From Ga0077530 sp035565975 (GTDB taxonomy: Bacteria > Pseudomonadota > Alphaproteobacteria > Rhizobiales > Hyphomicrobiaceae), in contig DATMRT010000011.1 of NCBI GenBank assembly GCA_035565975.1, forward strand, positions 1 to 40,948: 40,948 bases of DNA, in the 5' to 3' direction. Below the pieces are notes generated by a model that was given only the letters and a program-made list of their open reading frames with translations, had not been told where the DNA came from and made no database searches. The position numbers and the translations under genes are program-made. Every line of letters begins with the position of its first letter. The stretch's first letter is position 1. Of this stretch, positions 1 through 8,062 are shown in pieces.

Positions 1-138
1 CGGCATCCGAGATCGAACCCGACTGGCGTCGAGGGCGAAGAAGCACCGCATCCGGAGCGAGCGAGATCGAATGTCGCATTTCCTGAAGTTGCCACATTGA
101 CGACATTAACCCCAACCAAGCGGAAGGTGAGGAGATGA
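1..138 (+). CDS. Possible 3' end of a gene entering from the left (partial)
   Basis: Frame 1 is open from the window edge to a TGA at 136-138. It would encode about 45 residues, Arg/Pro/Thr-rich, ending in a basic tail (PTKRKVRR). There is no recognisable domain. A run such as VATLTTLTP resembles low-complexity ends of phage or plasmid replication proteins, but this is only an impression. The frame may simply be open by chance in GC-rich DNA. About 226 bases without a gene follow before the next start. Confidence 0.2.
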   Translation, partial: RHPRSNPTGVEGEEAPHPERARSNVAFPEVATLTTLTPTKRKVRR

Positions 139-364
139 TCCTCGTTGCCTTTCCGAAATCAACGACTTGCATCGGGATCCAAAGAAGTAGGGCGAAGTCG
201 CAGTAGCGCGACACGGGCCGCAATCGGCCGGCGTCGCGAATGCCTTCGTGTGGTCTGACCGACCGCCGCGACGACGCCCGCATCTTCATCCAGTGCCAAT
301 CTTCTGTTCAGAGCGCCTGCCGCTGAGCCGGAGCAAATGTGCACGCGTACTTCACGAGGCGAAT

Positions 365-1159
365 ATGACTGCGCTCAATCCTCTGCTGACGAAGGTGTTC
401 CGAGGGCCGCTCGATCTCAACGGGCCGGTACTCGGGCGCATCTTCTATCTTTTCGAGTACGCAAGATCGTACGTCGAGGAGAAGCTGGAAGCATTCGACA
501 AGCGCTTCGGCACAGATACGTCGGCGCCGACATTCGAGCGCAATCAGAAGACGTCAGTGCATTTCTACGTGCCGACGACCGCTTCGATCATCTACGGCAT
601 CCTGAGCTTCCTGCCGCTGGAGCAGGAGAAGTTCACGTTCGTCGACATGGGATCAGGTAAGGGTCGCGCCTTGCTCGTCGCATCGGAGTTCCCTTTCTCG
701 AAGATCGTCGGCGTCGAGCTTTCGGACAATCTCCACCGGATCGCCGAAGAGAACGTGAAACGCTACAAGCCGGCTACCCAGCGGTGCGCGACTTTCGATC
801 TGAAGTGCATGGACGCGCTCGCCTACGACCATGGCGACGAGCCGCTAGTGCTCTATCTCTTCGATCCCTTCGGCCGTGAGGTGATGCAGGAGGTCGTTGC
901 CAAGCTCGAGGCCTCGTTGAAGGCCAATCCACGCGAAGCCTATGTCGTCTACGTGTATCCGCAGTACGACGATCTGCTGCAGAATTCGCCCGTGCTGCAA
1001 AAGGTGAAACAGGGTGGGCCGAAGTTTCAGCCCTGGAGCCAGTATACGATCTACGCCGCAAAGAGTGCGGATGCGGACGATGCTGTAGGGATTGAAAGCC
1101 GGTTGTCGTCCAATAAGCGGGCGGCCGCGACGGCGGCGCCGACCAGGACGGCGGCCTGA
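365..1159 (+). CDS. Class I SAM-dependent methyltransferase
   Basis: This is a 264-residue protein with a Rossmann-type methyltransferase core. Motif I is VDMGSGKG (about residues 93-100), the acidic end of strand 2 is VGVELS (115-120), and a motif IV-like LYLFDPFG lies at 163-170. The first 90 residues are helical and may bind substrate. The start at 365 is preferred because an ACGAGG ribosome site lies five bases upstream; an open frame continues further 5' but has low-complexity Arg/Pro content. The C-terminal 25 residues are Ala/Arg-rich and probably disordered. The gene is convergent with the CbpM gene, only 28 bases away. The substrate cannot be read from the sequence. The family call is secure, the specific role unknown. 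Confidence 0.82.
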   Translation: MTALNPLLTKVFRGPLDLNGPVLGRIFYLFEYARSYVEEKLEAFDKRFGTDTSAPTFERNQKTSVHFYVPTTASIIYGILSFLPLEQEKFTFVDMGSGKGRALLVASEFPFSKIVGVELSDNLHRIAEENVKRYKPATQRCATFDLKCMDALAYDHGDEPLVLYLFDPFGREVMQEVVAKLEASLKANPREAYVVYVYPQYDDLLQNSPVLQKVKQGGPKFQPWSQYTIYAAKSADADDAVGIESRLSSNKRAAATAAPTRTAA

Positions 1160-1187
1160 CGACTGTCGCGCCGCCGCGATCTTCGGG

Positions 1188-1559
1188 TCAATGTGTCTCC
1201 GTCAACCCCGGCGTCCCTTGCTCATCCTCTCCAGGGGCGCTGTCGCCAGCCATATGACGCGAGATGGCCTGTTGGATCGTGTCCGGCTGCTCGCACACCG
1301 CACGCGTCAGTGCGCGCAGATGGCGGCGCGCATCATGAAGTTGATCGATCAGGGACAGGATGACGGGCAGGCTCGCGTGGTCGAGTCCCATGCGGTAGTG
1401 CAGGTCGCACGCCAGCGCCACACGCGACTCGTCGACCTGATCGAACAGATAACCTTCCGCATCGCTGTGCGGCGTGATCACGCCCTCCTCGATCCAGGTG
1501 ATCAGGACCTGGCGCTCCAGATACGTGTAACGTGCGATGAGCTGGCTTTCGCGGATCAT
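1188..1559 (-). CDS. cbpM: Chaperone modulator CbpM
   Basis: The 123-residue protein has the MerR-like helical layout of CbpM, the specific inhibitor or partner of the J-protein CbpA. An N-terminal segment (RYTYLERQVLITWIEEG) is followed by a helix with a VDESRVALACDLHYRMG segment and then a long helix (SLPVILSLIDQLHDARRHLRAL). The C-terminal 20 residues are acidic and likely disordered. Its start lies one base after the stop of the J-protein gene, so the two are almost certainly one transcript and translationally coupled. In known systems CbpM binds the J domain and blocks DnaK stimulation. The call rests on size, sequence pattern and the adjacent cbpA. Confidence 0.82.
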   Translation of the reverse strand: MIRESQLIARYTYLERQVLITWIEEGVITPHSDAEGYLFDQVDESRVALACDLHYRMGLDHASLPVILSLIDQLHDARRHLRALTRAVCEQPDTIQQAISRHMAGDSAPGEDEQGTPGLTETH

Positions 1560-1560
1560 G

Positions 1561-2493
1561 TCAGACTGCGCCCTTCCTGCGCGGGTTCTGTGGATGCGCC
1601 TTCTCCCATTCGGCCATGAACTGGGCGAGCGCGTCGTCGGCGCCTTCCGGTGGGACGATGTGGATTTCGACGAACTGATCACCGCGCTCGCCGGCCTTGC
1701 CGCGCGATAGGCCCTTGCCGCGCAGGCGCAGCTTAGTGCCCTCCTTCGCACCCTTCGGCACGCGGACGTCGACCGGGCCGTCCACCGTCTCGACGCGAAC
1801 GCTCGCCCCGTTCAAGGCCTCGCCGAGCGAGACGGGAAGCGTCGTCAGAATGTCAAAGCCGTCGCGCTTGAAATCAGGATGCGGCCGGATCGAGATCTGC
1901 ACATAGGCATCGCCCACCTTGCCGTCCGAGCCCGGCAGTCCCTGGCCTTTGAGGCGAAGCACCTGATCGTCGCGGATGCCGGCAGGGATCGTGATGTCGA
2001 GCTTCTTACCGTCCGGCATCGAGACGACCTTGTGGGCGCCGTGCACAGCATCGAGAAAATCGATCTCGAGCGCATAGCTCACATCCTGCGGCGGCATGCG
2101 GAACGAGGCGCGCTCGCCACCGCGGCCCCGAAACAGGTCCGCGAAAATATCGTAATCGAAATCGCCGCTGCCAGCGCCCGGCCCGCTGGCTCCAGAGGCG
2201 CGCCGGCCGTAGCGCCCGCTGGGATCGGCCTCGGCGTACTCGCGGTAGAAATGCCGCTCCGGCTGGCGCTCGGCACCCGTCTCGTCGATCTCGCCAGCGT
2301 CGTAGCGTTTGCGCTTCTCGGCATCGCCGACGATGTCGTAGGCGGCGTTGATCTGCTTGAAGCGCGCTTCCGCTTCGGGCTTGCCCGGATTGAGGTCGGG
2401 ATGCGTCTCCTTCGCAGCCTTGCGATAGGCCTTGCGAATGTCGTCCTGGCTGGCGTCGCGTGCCACGCCCAGCGTCTCATAGGGATTGGCCAT
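1561..2493 (-). CDS. cbpA: DnaJ-family co-chaperone CbpA (J-protein without zinc finger)
   Basis: The 310-residue protein starts with a J domain (residues 3-68) carrying the HPD signature at 31-33, which stimulates DnaK ATP hydrolysis. A Gly/Ser-rich linker with GDFDYDIFADLF follows (about 90-125), then two beta-rich C-terminal substrate-binding domains (about 135-300; IPAGIRDDQVLRLKGQG is typical). The CxxCxGxG zinc-finger repeats of DnaJ are absent, so this is the type II (CbpA/DjlA-like) class. It works in the cytoplasm with DnaK. A GAGG site precedes the start. It is followed directly by cbpM, which explains how its activity is likely controlled. Confidence 0.93.
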   Translation of the reverse strand: MANPYETLGVARDASQDDIRKAYRKAAKETHPDLNPGKPEAEARFKQINAAYDIVGDAEKRKRYDAGEIDETGAERQPERHFYREYAEADPSGRYGRRASGASGPGAGSGDFDYDIFADLFRGRGGERASFRMPPQDVSYALEIDFLDAVHGAHKVVSMPDGKKLDITIPAGIRDDQVLRLKGQGLPGSDGKVGDAYVQISIRPHPDFKRDGFDILTTLPVSLGEALNGASVRVETVDGPVDVRVPKGAKEGTKLRLRGKGLSRGKAGERGDQFVEIHIVPPEGADDALAQFMAEWEKAHPQNPRRKGAV

Positions 2494-2683
2494 CTCGCCT
2501 CACGCTTACGAAAGAACTGCGACCAGTGTAACGCCGCTGCAATTCTGTCGAAAAGGACCTCGCAGCGGAAGCGGCTTGGCCGTCTCGCATAAAAGGCCCT
2601 GAACGCCAAATGGTTGCCGTTGCACGCCCGCTCGGAGGCGGCCGGTCGAGAGCGGGCGTCGAGATCATCTCGCGGTGCGGGGT

Positions 2684-3148
2684 TCAATCGCTCGAAGTGC
2701 TGAACTCGGCCCCGTACAGCGCCCTGTAGATCAGGTACTGCACGCCTAGATAGGAAGCGCCGTATAGCAGACCGTCCAACCACAAGCCTGCGCCCAACAA
2801 AACCGGCACCGCGAGGCCGGCAAGAGCGCCGGCGAGCAAGGCGCTGGCCCAGCCGAACAGACCCGAGCTGATCAAGAGGGCACGAAGGGGAAATGCCGCG
2901 AGAATCGCCGGAAAGCCCCAGAGAGGGGAGTAGAGGAGGGTAGAGGCCCAGTAATCGCCGAACACGCCGAGTTGTTCGAGGCGGCTCGCGTGCCCAGGAA
3001 AGGCGCCGTCCGAGGTGCGGCTCGCGACCATCACCAAGACGCCCAAGGCGGCAGGGGCTAACCAGGCGATGAATGGCGGCCATTCGGCAGGATGGCTCCA
3101 TCCGAACTGGGGTGGCTGCCAGGATTGCGAGCTGCGCCACATCGACAT
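2684..3148 (-). CDS. Hypothetical membrane protein
   Basis: I do not recognise this family. The 154-residue product has a short polar N-terminus rich in Trp and Pro, then about four hydrophobic stretches: FIAWLAPAALGVLVMVA near residue 27, LYSPLWGFPAILAAFPL near 72, the ALLAGALAGLAVPVLLGAGL segment near 103, and LLYGASYLGVQYLIYRAL near 126. It should sit in the inner membrane. The start at 3148 is chosen because an AAGGG ribosome site lies nine bases upstream; other in-frame ATGs at 3157 and 3142 fit less well. It ends in a polar TSSD tail. It stands alone between cbpA and a divergent-looking AT-rich stretch, with no functional clue from neighbours. Confidence 0.6.
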   Translation of the reverse strand: MSMWRSSQSWQPPQFGWSHPAEWPPFIAWLAPAALGVLVMVASRTSDGAFPGHASRLEQLGVFGDYWASTLLYSPLWGFPAILAAFPLRALLISSGLFGWASALLAGALAGLAVPVLLGAGLWLDGLLYGASYLGVQYLIYRALYGAEFSTSSD

Positions 3149-3282
3149 TGATCCCATCCCTTCAATGACCGATAGCGCGAGGCACCGCGCCTGCCACGCC
3201 CAGGTTCGGCGGGGCATCGTCCGTAAATACGCCCTCCGCGTAATTCAGCCGTTAATGCTGTGCCGGTAACTGGCTCGATCGG

Positions 3283-3684
3283 CTACTCGTCGGCGATCTT
3301 CTTCCACCAGACCTCGCGTTGCTCCGAGGCTTTGCCTGGGACCACATGTGCGGGCGGGCGCATCACAAGGTATTCACCTTCGAAGCGAATATCGCGCACT
3401 TGGTCCGCGCTCAGCCGACTTGGGTCGGAATTCGCGAAAACCTTCGTGACCAATCGCTGGCCGTCGAAAGTATAGGTCCCGCAATACGAGTTGTATTCGC
3501 GCGTCGCGCCGGCCGGGAGATCAGGCCGGCAATCGCAAACCACCGCAATCATGTGGCCATCCGCCGAAAACGACACTCGGCCCATGCCCATCGGCCCGTA
3601 AGGCGCTGGCCGGGGCGTGCCATCGTCGGCCGTACACGTTCCACGATGCAGGGCCCAGGTACCGACCAGAAGAAGAGATTTCAT
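3283..3684 (-). CDS. Lipocalin-like domain protein
   Basis: The 133-residue protein resembles the small lipocalin-like family (Pfam Lipocalin_5 type). It begins with a LVGTWAL strand, then a loop with PYGPMGMGRVSFSADGHMIAVV, where the fixed PxG...G.xxF..DG pattern is characteristic. The middle CGTYTFDG and the C-terminal VRDIRFEGEYLVMRPP form the remaining predicted strands. There is no signal peptide. Four Cys residues are present. Members of this family are often annotated only by fold; the ligand is unknown. A GAGG site lies seven bases before the ATG. It is transcribed away from the DUF2189 gene, with 132 bases between them that could hold promoters for both. Confidence 0.55.
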   Translation of the reverse strand: MKSLLLVGTWALHRGTCTADDGTPRPAPYGPMGMGRVSFSADGHMIAVVCDCRPDLPAGATREYNSYCGTYTFDGQRLVTKVFANSDPSRLSADQVRDIRFEGEYLVMRPPAHVVPGKASEQREVWWKKIADE

Positions 3685-3816
3685 TGGAGGACCTCAGTTT
3701 TCAGTACCGGCCGGCGGGCCGATGCTCCGCTAGCCCCTAGCAACCTCCACGGGCACACGAGCGTTGCCGCCTCGAGGATCGTACCTCGATCCGGGACCAA
3801 TCATCAGGAGGTCCAA

Positions 3817-4680
3817 ATGTCCACCAACGACATGATCATGCCACTCGCACGCACGGATGAGCTGCCGGTGGTTCGCACGATAGGGGTCCATGACTTGCGG
3901 CAATCGCTGGCGCAAGGCTTCGACGACTTCCTGGCAATGAAGACCCATGTCGTCTTTCTCAGCCTGATCTACCCGGTTGCCGGTGTCGTACTCTGGTTTG
4001 CCACCGCCGGGCTCGATTTGTTGGCTTTGCTTTATCCGCTGGCGACCGGATTTGCCCTTTTGGGTCCGTTCGCCGCGATCGGTCTTTATGAGCTGAGCCG
4101 CCGCCGCGAGCAGCATCTTGATACGTCGTGGCGACATGCCTTCGATGTCATCCACTCGCCGTCGTTTGGTCCGATCATGCTGCTCGGGTTGCTGCTCTTC
4201 GTCGTGTTCCTGGTCTGGATCGCGACGGCGCACGGGATCTACGTGGCGAACTTCGGCTCTCACGAACCTGAATCGCTCGGCGCCTTCATATCCAAAGTAC
4301 TGACCACAGAATCCGGCCGCAACCTGATCGTGGTCGGCAATCTCGTCGGCGCTGCCTTCGCGGCATTCGTCTTCGTGATCAGCGTCATTTCGTTCCCGCT
4401 GTTGCTGGAGCGGGATGTCGGGGCGGCTGTTGCCGTAACGACATCCATCAAGGCGGTTGCCACCAATCCGCTTGTGATGGCGATTTGGGCTGCGATCATC
4501 GCCGGCGGATTGCTGATCGGCTCGTTGCCCCTATTGGTGGGGCTGGCTGTCGTCATGCCGGTTCTCGGCCACGCGAGCTGGCATCTCTATCGACGCGTCG
4601 TCGAGCCGCGTTATTGGTCGGGGCAGCGGGATTCGAACTCGCGACCCCCTGCTCCCAAAGCAGGTGCTCTACCAGGCTGA
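3817..4680 (+). CDS. DUF2189 integral membrane protein, frame runs into tRNA-Pro
   Basis: The 287-residue frame starts after a perfect AGGAGG (3806-3811). It carries the DUF2189 layout: an N-terminal soluble part with VHDLRQSLAQGFDDFLA, then six or so hydrophobic helices (VVFLSLIYPVAGVVLWF; the segment around LLALLYPLATGFALLGPFAAIG; IMLLGLLLFVVFLVWIA; LIVVGNLVGAAFAAFVFVI; VMAIWAAIIAGGLLIGSLP; LVGLAVVMPVLGHASWHLYR). The family is found in alphaproteobacterial inner membranes and has no assigned function. The natural family end is about HASWHLYRRVV. Here there is no stop at that point: the last 20 or so codons are the antisense of the tRNA-Pro gene and give the typical artefact-like tail SGQRDSNSRPPAPKAG. 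The core is real; the tail is either a true overlap or a lost stop. Confidence 0.82.
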   Translation: MSTNDMIMPLARTDELPVVRTIGVHDLRQSLAQGFDDFLAMKTHVVFLSLIYPVAGVVLWFATAGLDLLALLYPLATGFALLGPFAAIGLYELSRRREQHLDTSWRHAFDVIHSPSFGPIMLLGLLLFVVFLVWIATAHGIYVANFGSHEPESLGAFISKVLTTESGRNLIVVGNLVGAAFAAFVFVISVISFPLLLERDVGAAVAVTTSIKAVATNPLVMAIWAAIIAGGLLIGSLPLLVGLAVVMPVLGHASWHLYRRVVEPRYWSGQRDSNSRPPAPKAGALPG

Positions 4681-4691
4681 GCTATGCCCCG
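4615..4691 (-). tRNA. tRNA-Pro (anticodon UGG), CCA encoded
   Basis: The minus strand folds as a complete 77-nt tRNA. The acceptor stem is CGGGGCA paired with TGCCCCG, the discriminator is A, and CCA is encoded (4617-4615). The D-arm is GCTC/GAGC. The anticodon arm is CCTGC-TTTGGGA-GCAGG, giving anticodon TGG for proline. The T-loop is TTCGAAT on a five-base stem with one A-C mismatch. It lies 66 bases downstream of, and on the same strand as, the DUF192 gene, so read-through from cspA-DUF192 could feed it. The opposite strand is the 3' end of the DUF2189 frame. Confidence 0.95.
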
Positions 4692-4757
4692 ATCCGGCGT
4701 TTAAGTGCCGTGCCGCGCCGCGAGCGTCAAGCTGTTCCGGCGATCGCAGGGCGCAAT

Positions 4758-5267
4758 TCAGCGTTTCGCCGGGCCTTTGAAATGCGCGTACTCGACCCGG
4801 TCGCCGGCTTTGAGGCCGAGGCGGCGCGCGGAGCCTGCCTTCATCTCCAGCACCCCCGCGACATCGCCTTCGGAGGCGATGATGCGCTCCGAGTGCGGCT
4901 CGGTGTCCGTCTCAATGCGGTGAACGATGCCATCTGCGCGGATGAAGATCATGTCCAGCGGGATGAATGTGTTGCGCATCCACATGGTGATCTCGTGCGC
5001 CGTCGGATAGGGAAAAAGCATCCCCTCGTCGTCGCCGAGCGAGCGGCGGAACATGAGGCCGTAGGATTTTTCGCGTTCGCTCTCCGCGATCTCAATATTG
5101 ATGCGGTGGGCGCCGCTCGCCGTATGCAGGATCAGCGTGTCGCGTCGCATCTTCATCTCGGCCTGGGCACTCGCCGTGCCCATCATCACGGCCAAAGCAG
5201 CCGCGAACAAGCAAAACAGGACCGCGCATCGCGCGGCCCTGCCGTCTCTTAGCGTCAGAAATTCCAA
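4758..5267 (-). CDS. DUF192 family exported protein
   Basis: The mature domain is a DUF192 protein: TLILHTASGAHRINIEIAES, then the signature EKSYGLMFRRSL, MLFPYP, MWMRNTFIPLDMIFI and the closing GSARRLGLKAGDRVEY. An N-terminal signal peptide (CAVLFCLFAAALAVMMGTASAQA) predicts export to the periplasm. I place the start at a TTG at 5267 because GGAG lies seven bases upstream and it begins just after the cold-shock gene stop (5281). An ATG at 5312 would overlap that gene and has a poor ribosome site. With the TTG the product is 169 residues, normal for the family. DUF192 function is unknown; it is co-directional with cspA and probably co-transcribed. Confidence 0.82.
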   Translation of the reverse strand: MEFLTLRDGRAARCAVLFCLFAAALAVMMGTASAQAEMKMRRDTLILHTASGAHRINIEIAESEREKSYGLMFRRSLGDDEGMLFPYPTAHEITMWMRNTFIPLDMIFIRADGIVHRIETDTEPHSERIIASEGDVAGVLEMKAGSARRLGLKAGDRVEYAHFKGPAKR

Positions 5268-5280
5268 CCGGGCGCTCCGC

Positions 5281-5883
5281 TCAGTGCGAGGGCGGCAGTC
5301 CCGATGGCCCATCCGGGCGCAGGTCGGCTGCCATGCAGCCTTTATAGCCCATTCCCCAGCGCACCTGAACAATCTGGCCAGGCCTCAGCTCGGTAAAGCC
5401 AAAGCGCCGCAGCGTCTCCATGTGCACGAAGATGTCGGGCGTACCCTCGCCGCGGGTCAGGAAGCCGAAGCCCCGGACCCTGTTGAACCATTTCACGACA
5501 GCACGCTCCCACCCGCTCTCGGGCTGCACAACGACGTGCGTGCGCTGTGGGAGCTGGGAGGGGTGGATGGCCGTGCTCTCGTCCATGCTGATGATGCGGA
5601 AGGCCTGCATGCCCTTGGGCCGCTTAAGAGCCTGGCAGTGCACGCGGGCACCCTCGTAGGCGGTCTGGAAACCGCCGGCGCGCAGGCATGTGACGTGAAG
5701 GAGGACGTCCGTCATGCCATTGTCGGGAACGATGAAACCGTATCCCTTGGAGGCGTCGAACCACTTGATTGCCCCGGCAATCTCGACGACCTCAACGCCA
5801 TCGACCACCTCGCTCAAGCCCGATGTCGGCTCCACGCCGGTACCCTCGTGCATGTTCGGTGGCCCTTTCGAGGAATCCCCCAT
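5281..5883 (-). CDS. Two-domain cold-shock protein
   Basis: The 200-residue product has two cold-shock domains. The first (about residues 34-95) starts GAIKWFDASKGYGFIVPD with DVLLHVTCLR. The second (about 123-187) starts RAVVKWFNRVRGFGFLTRG with DIFVHMETLRRFG. Both keep the aromatic RNP1 (K-G-[YF]-G-F) and RNP2 ([VI]-[LF]-x-H) nucleic-acid binding motifs. An acidic linker of about 25 residues joins them. Such double-CSD proteins are typical of Hyphomicrobiales and bind single-stranded RNA or DNA. The start at 5883 is chosen over in-frame ATGs at 5946 and 6024 because a TATATT -10-like box lies just upstream (5906-5911), which would otherwise be inside the gene. Confidence 0.88.
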   Translation of the reverse strand: MGDSSKGPPNMHEGTGVEPTSGLSEVVDGVEVVEIAGAIKWFDASKGYGFIVPDNGMTDVLLHVTCLRAGGFQTAYEGARVHCQALKRPKGMQAFRIISMDESTAIHPSQLPQRTHVVVQPESGWERAVVKWFNRVRGFGFLTRGEGTPDIFVHMETLRRFGFTELRPGQIVQVRWGMGYKGCMAADLRPDGPSGLPPSH

Positions 5884-6365
5884 TTCTGAACCCCACTTCA
5901 CTGTTAATATAACTGCCACATCTGCCAGACTGCTCTCCGGCGCCATCCGATTTGCCCTCTCGAATGACGCCCTCCTGCGCTGACCGACGCACCATACCAG
6001 TCCGGACTGCCGCCACTGTGGCACATTCGCTTCAGTCTTGCATCAAAGCTTGTGTCCTCGGATAATATCACGTCTGATTTATGTCCCGATACCACATTGA
6101 TTACACGTACATATTTTCCTTTGCCGCTGAACCTTGAACGAGGGTAAGCAGCGCCCACTGTAAGCTGTGGGTTGCGTCTCCGAAGCCTCCCCGACCGGCG
6201 CGTCAAGCCGGCCACAGCCCCCGCGGGCAAGGTGCCGATTCGCCGTGGACGTCGTGATGAAGGGCCCTCCGGAGCTGCTTGCCGCACGCCTCGGGGCGGC
6301 TCTATGCTCGCCGCCGGCAAGATCGGCCTTCGGACCGTCATCACGCTGTTCAGCGAGGAGGAAAC
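5884..6365. other. Divergent intergenic region between cold-shock gene and gloA
   Basis: This 482-base stretch has no gene I can support. It separates two divergently transcribed genes. An AT-rich patch at about 6050-6125 stands out from the GC-rich surroundings and may hold promoters. The GAGGAGG ribosome site of gloA lies at 6355-6361. Open frames in this region are short and have random-looking content. Confidence 0.5.
5906..5911 (-). promoter_or_regulatory. -10-like box upstream of the cold-shock gene
   Basis: On the minus strand TATATT sits about 23 bases before the chosen ATG, in a small AT-rich patch within GC-rich DNA. No convincing -35 element is seen at the usual distance. It supports the downstream start for the cold-shock gene. 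Confidence 0.35.
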
Positions 6366-6806
6366 ATGCGGTATCTGCATACCATGGTGCGCGTCACCGA
6401 CATCGATAAGAGCCTCGACTTCTACTGCAACAAGCTCGGCATGAAGGAGGTGCGCCGGCGAGAGAGCCCCGAGGGGCGCTTCACGCTCATTTTCCTCGCG
6501 AGCTCTGACGATGCCGACGCGGGCTCGAAGTCCAACGCGCCCCTGCTCGAGCTCACTTACAATTGGGATCCGGAAACCTATGGCGAGGGCCGCAATTTCG
6601 GCCATCTGGCCTATGAGGTCGATGACATCTATGCCCTCTGCGACAAGCTCCAGAAGGCCGGCGTGACCATCAACCGCCCGCCGCGCGACGGCCGCATGGC
6701 CTTCATCCGCTCGCCCGATAACATCTCCATCGAGATCTTGCAGAAAGGCGAGGCAAAAGCGCCGGCCGAGCCCTGGAAGTCAGCACCGAACATCGGCAAG
6801 TGGTGA
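6366..6806 (+). CDS. gloA: Lactoylglutathione lyase (glyoxalase I)
   Basis: The 146-residue protein is a VOC-fold glyoxalase I, which isomerises the hemithioacetal of methylglyoxal and glutathione to S-lactoylglutathione in the cytoplasm. The four metal ligands are visible: H5 (RYLHTMVRV), E62 (LELTYNW), H80 (NFGHLAYEVDD) and E123 (SIEIL). The LELTYNW and GxGFGHLA-like segments are hallmark GloA sequences. The short form, without the long insertions of eukaryotic zinc enzymes, suggests a nickel/cobalt type. A strong GAGGAGG precedes the ATG. The next gene (flavoprotein) overlaps its end by seven bases, so the two are translationally linked. Confidence 0.95.
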   Translation: MRYLHTMVRVTDIDKSLDFYCNKLGMKEVRRRESPEGRFTLIFLASSDDADAGSKSNAPLLELTYNWDPETYGEGRNFGHLAYEVDDIYALCDKLQKAGVTINRPPRDGRMAFIRSPDNISIEILQKGEAKAPAEPWKSAPNIGKW

Positions 6807-8062
6807 GCAGCGCTTCTCCCGGCCCCGCCCGGGGCCGGGTTGTTGTCGTCGGCGCGGGACCTGCCGGGCTCATGGCCGCGGAGTGCGTGGCCAGGGCCGG
6901 CCACCACGTCACGGTCATCGAGCAGATGCCAAGCGCCGGCCGCAAGCTCCTCATGGCCGGGCGCGGCGGCCTCAATCTCACACACAGCGAGCCTATCGAG
7001 GATTTTCTCCGGCGGTACGGTGCCGGCCGCGCACCGCTCGAGGCGGCAATCCGCGCTTTTCCGCCGGACGCGCTGGTGGCCTGGGCCAACGAACTCGGCC
7101 AGGAGACCTTCATCGGCACGAGCGGACGCGTCTTCCCGCGGGCGATGAAAGCGTCACCATTGCTGCGCGCGTGGCTCGCGCGCCTTGCCGGTCTCGGTGT
7201 CGAGATCCGGTTGCGGCACCGGCTGCTGGAGCTCGGGCCGGCGAGCCGTGTAGTCGTCACGGATGCGACGGGTACTCGCGCCGAGATCCCGACAGATGCC
7301 ATCGTCCTCGCACTCGGCGGCGCGAGCTGGCCACGCCTCGGCTCGGACGGAAATTGGGCGGACATGCTCGCGCAGCGAGGCATCGATGTGCGGCCGTTCG
7401 CGCCTTCCAACAGCGGGGTCCTCATTGCCTGGAGCCCAGAGATGGCACAGCGCCACGCCGGCGCCCCCTTGAAGCGCATTGCTGTGAGTTGCAGTGGCCA
7501 GACGACCCGCGGTGAGGCGATCGTCACTGTCTCAGGCCTCGAAGGCGGCGCCATTTATGCGCTCTCGCCGGCCATTCGCGAGGCCATCGCGCGCAACGGC
7601 GTCGCGAGCTTGAGCCTCGATCTGCGCCCCGACATCACCGCGGAAGCGCTTGCGGCCCGCCTCGCCTCGGCCCGCAAGGGAGACTCGCGCGCCAATGTCC
7701 TCCGCAAGGCCGCGCGATTGCCCCCTGCCGCAGTGGCGATCCTGCGCGAGGGCGTCGCGAATAAGCTTCCGAGCGAGCCCGCGGCACTCGCCGCCCTGAT
7801 CAAAGCGGTGCCGCTCGACGTTCGCGCGCTGGCCCCTTTGGCCTCAGCCATATCGACGGCCGGCGGCGTCCCGTGGCCGGAGATCGACGAGCATTTCATG
7901 CTGCGCAGGCTGCCGGGCATTTTCTGCGCCGGCGAGATGCTCGACTGGGAGGCGCCGACCGGCGGCTACCTCCTGCAGGCGTGTTTTGCGACCGGGAGGG
8001 CGGCCGGCCTCGGCGTCTCGGCCTATCTCTCCCGTGAGCTATGCACCCAACCGCCCGCCTGA
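6800..8062 (+). CDS. BaiN/HI0933-like flavoprotein (TIGR03862 type)
   Basis: The 420-residue protein has an N-terminal FAD-binding Rossmann motif VVVVGAGPAGLMAAE (about residues 14-28), then GRKLLMAGRGGLNLTHSE (about 47-64), the fixed signature of the HI0933/BaiN flavoprotein family. A second dinucleotide motif is IVLALGGASWPRLGSDG (about 165-181). The C-terminus has GIFCAGEMLDWEAPTGGYLLQACFATGRAAG, the family FAD-closing motif. The GTG start overlaps the gloA stop by seven bases; a second GTG follows at once. These enzymes are oxidoreductases of poorly known substrate; a relative reduces bile acids. The neighbour gloA suggests, but does not prove, a role with electrophilic metabolites. Confidence 0.88.
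   Translation: MVSSASPGPARGRVVVVGAGPAGLMAAECVARAGHHVTVIEQMPSAGRKLLMAGRGGLNLTHSEPIEDFLRRYGAGRAPLEAAIRAFPPDALVAWANELGQETFIGTSGRVFPRAMKASPLLRAWLARLAGLGVEIRLRHRLLELGPASRVVVTDATGTRAEIPTDAIVLALGGASWPRLGSDGNWADMLAQRGIDVRPFAPSNSGVLIAWSPEMAQRHAGAPLKRIAVSCSGQTTRGEAIVTVSGLEGGAIYALSPAIREAIARNGVASLSLDLRPDITAEALAARLASARKGDSRANVLRKAARLPPAAVAILREGVANKLPSEPAALAALIKAVPLDVRALAPLASAISTAGGVPWPEIDEHFMLRRLPGIFCAGEMLDWEAPTGGYLLQACFATGRAAGLGVSAYLSRELCTQPPA

Noticed and set aside
4620..4680. C-terminal peptide SGQRDSNSRPPAPKAG as a protein domain
   Set aside because: It is the translation of the reverse of a tRNA gene and a well-known annotation artefact; not a domain.
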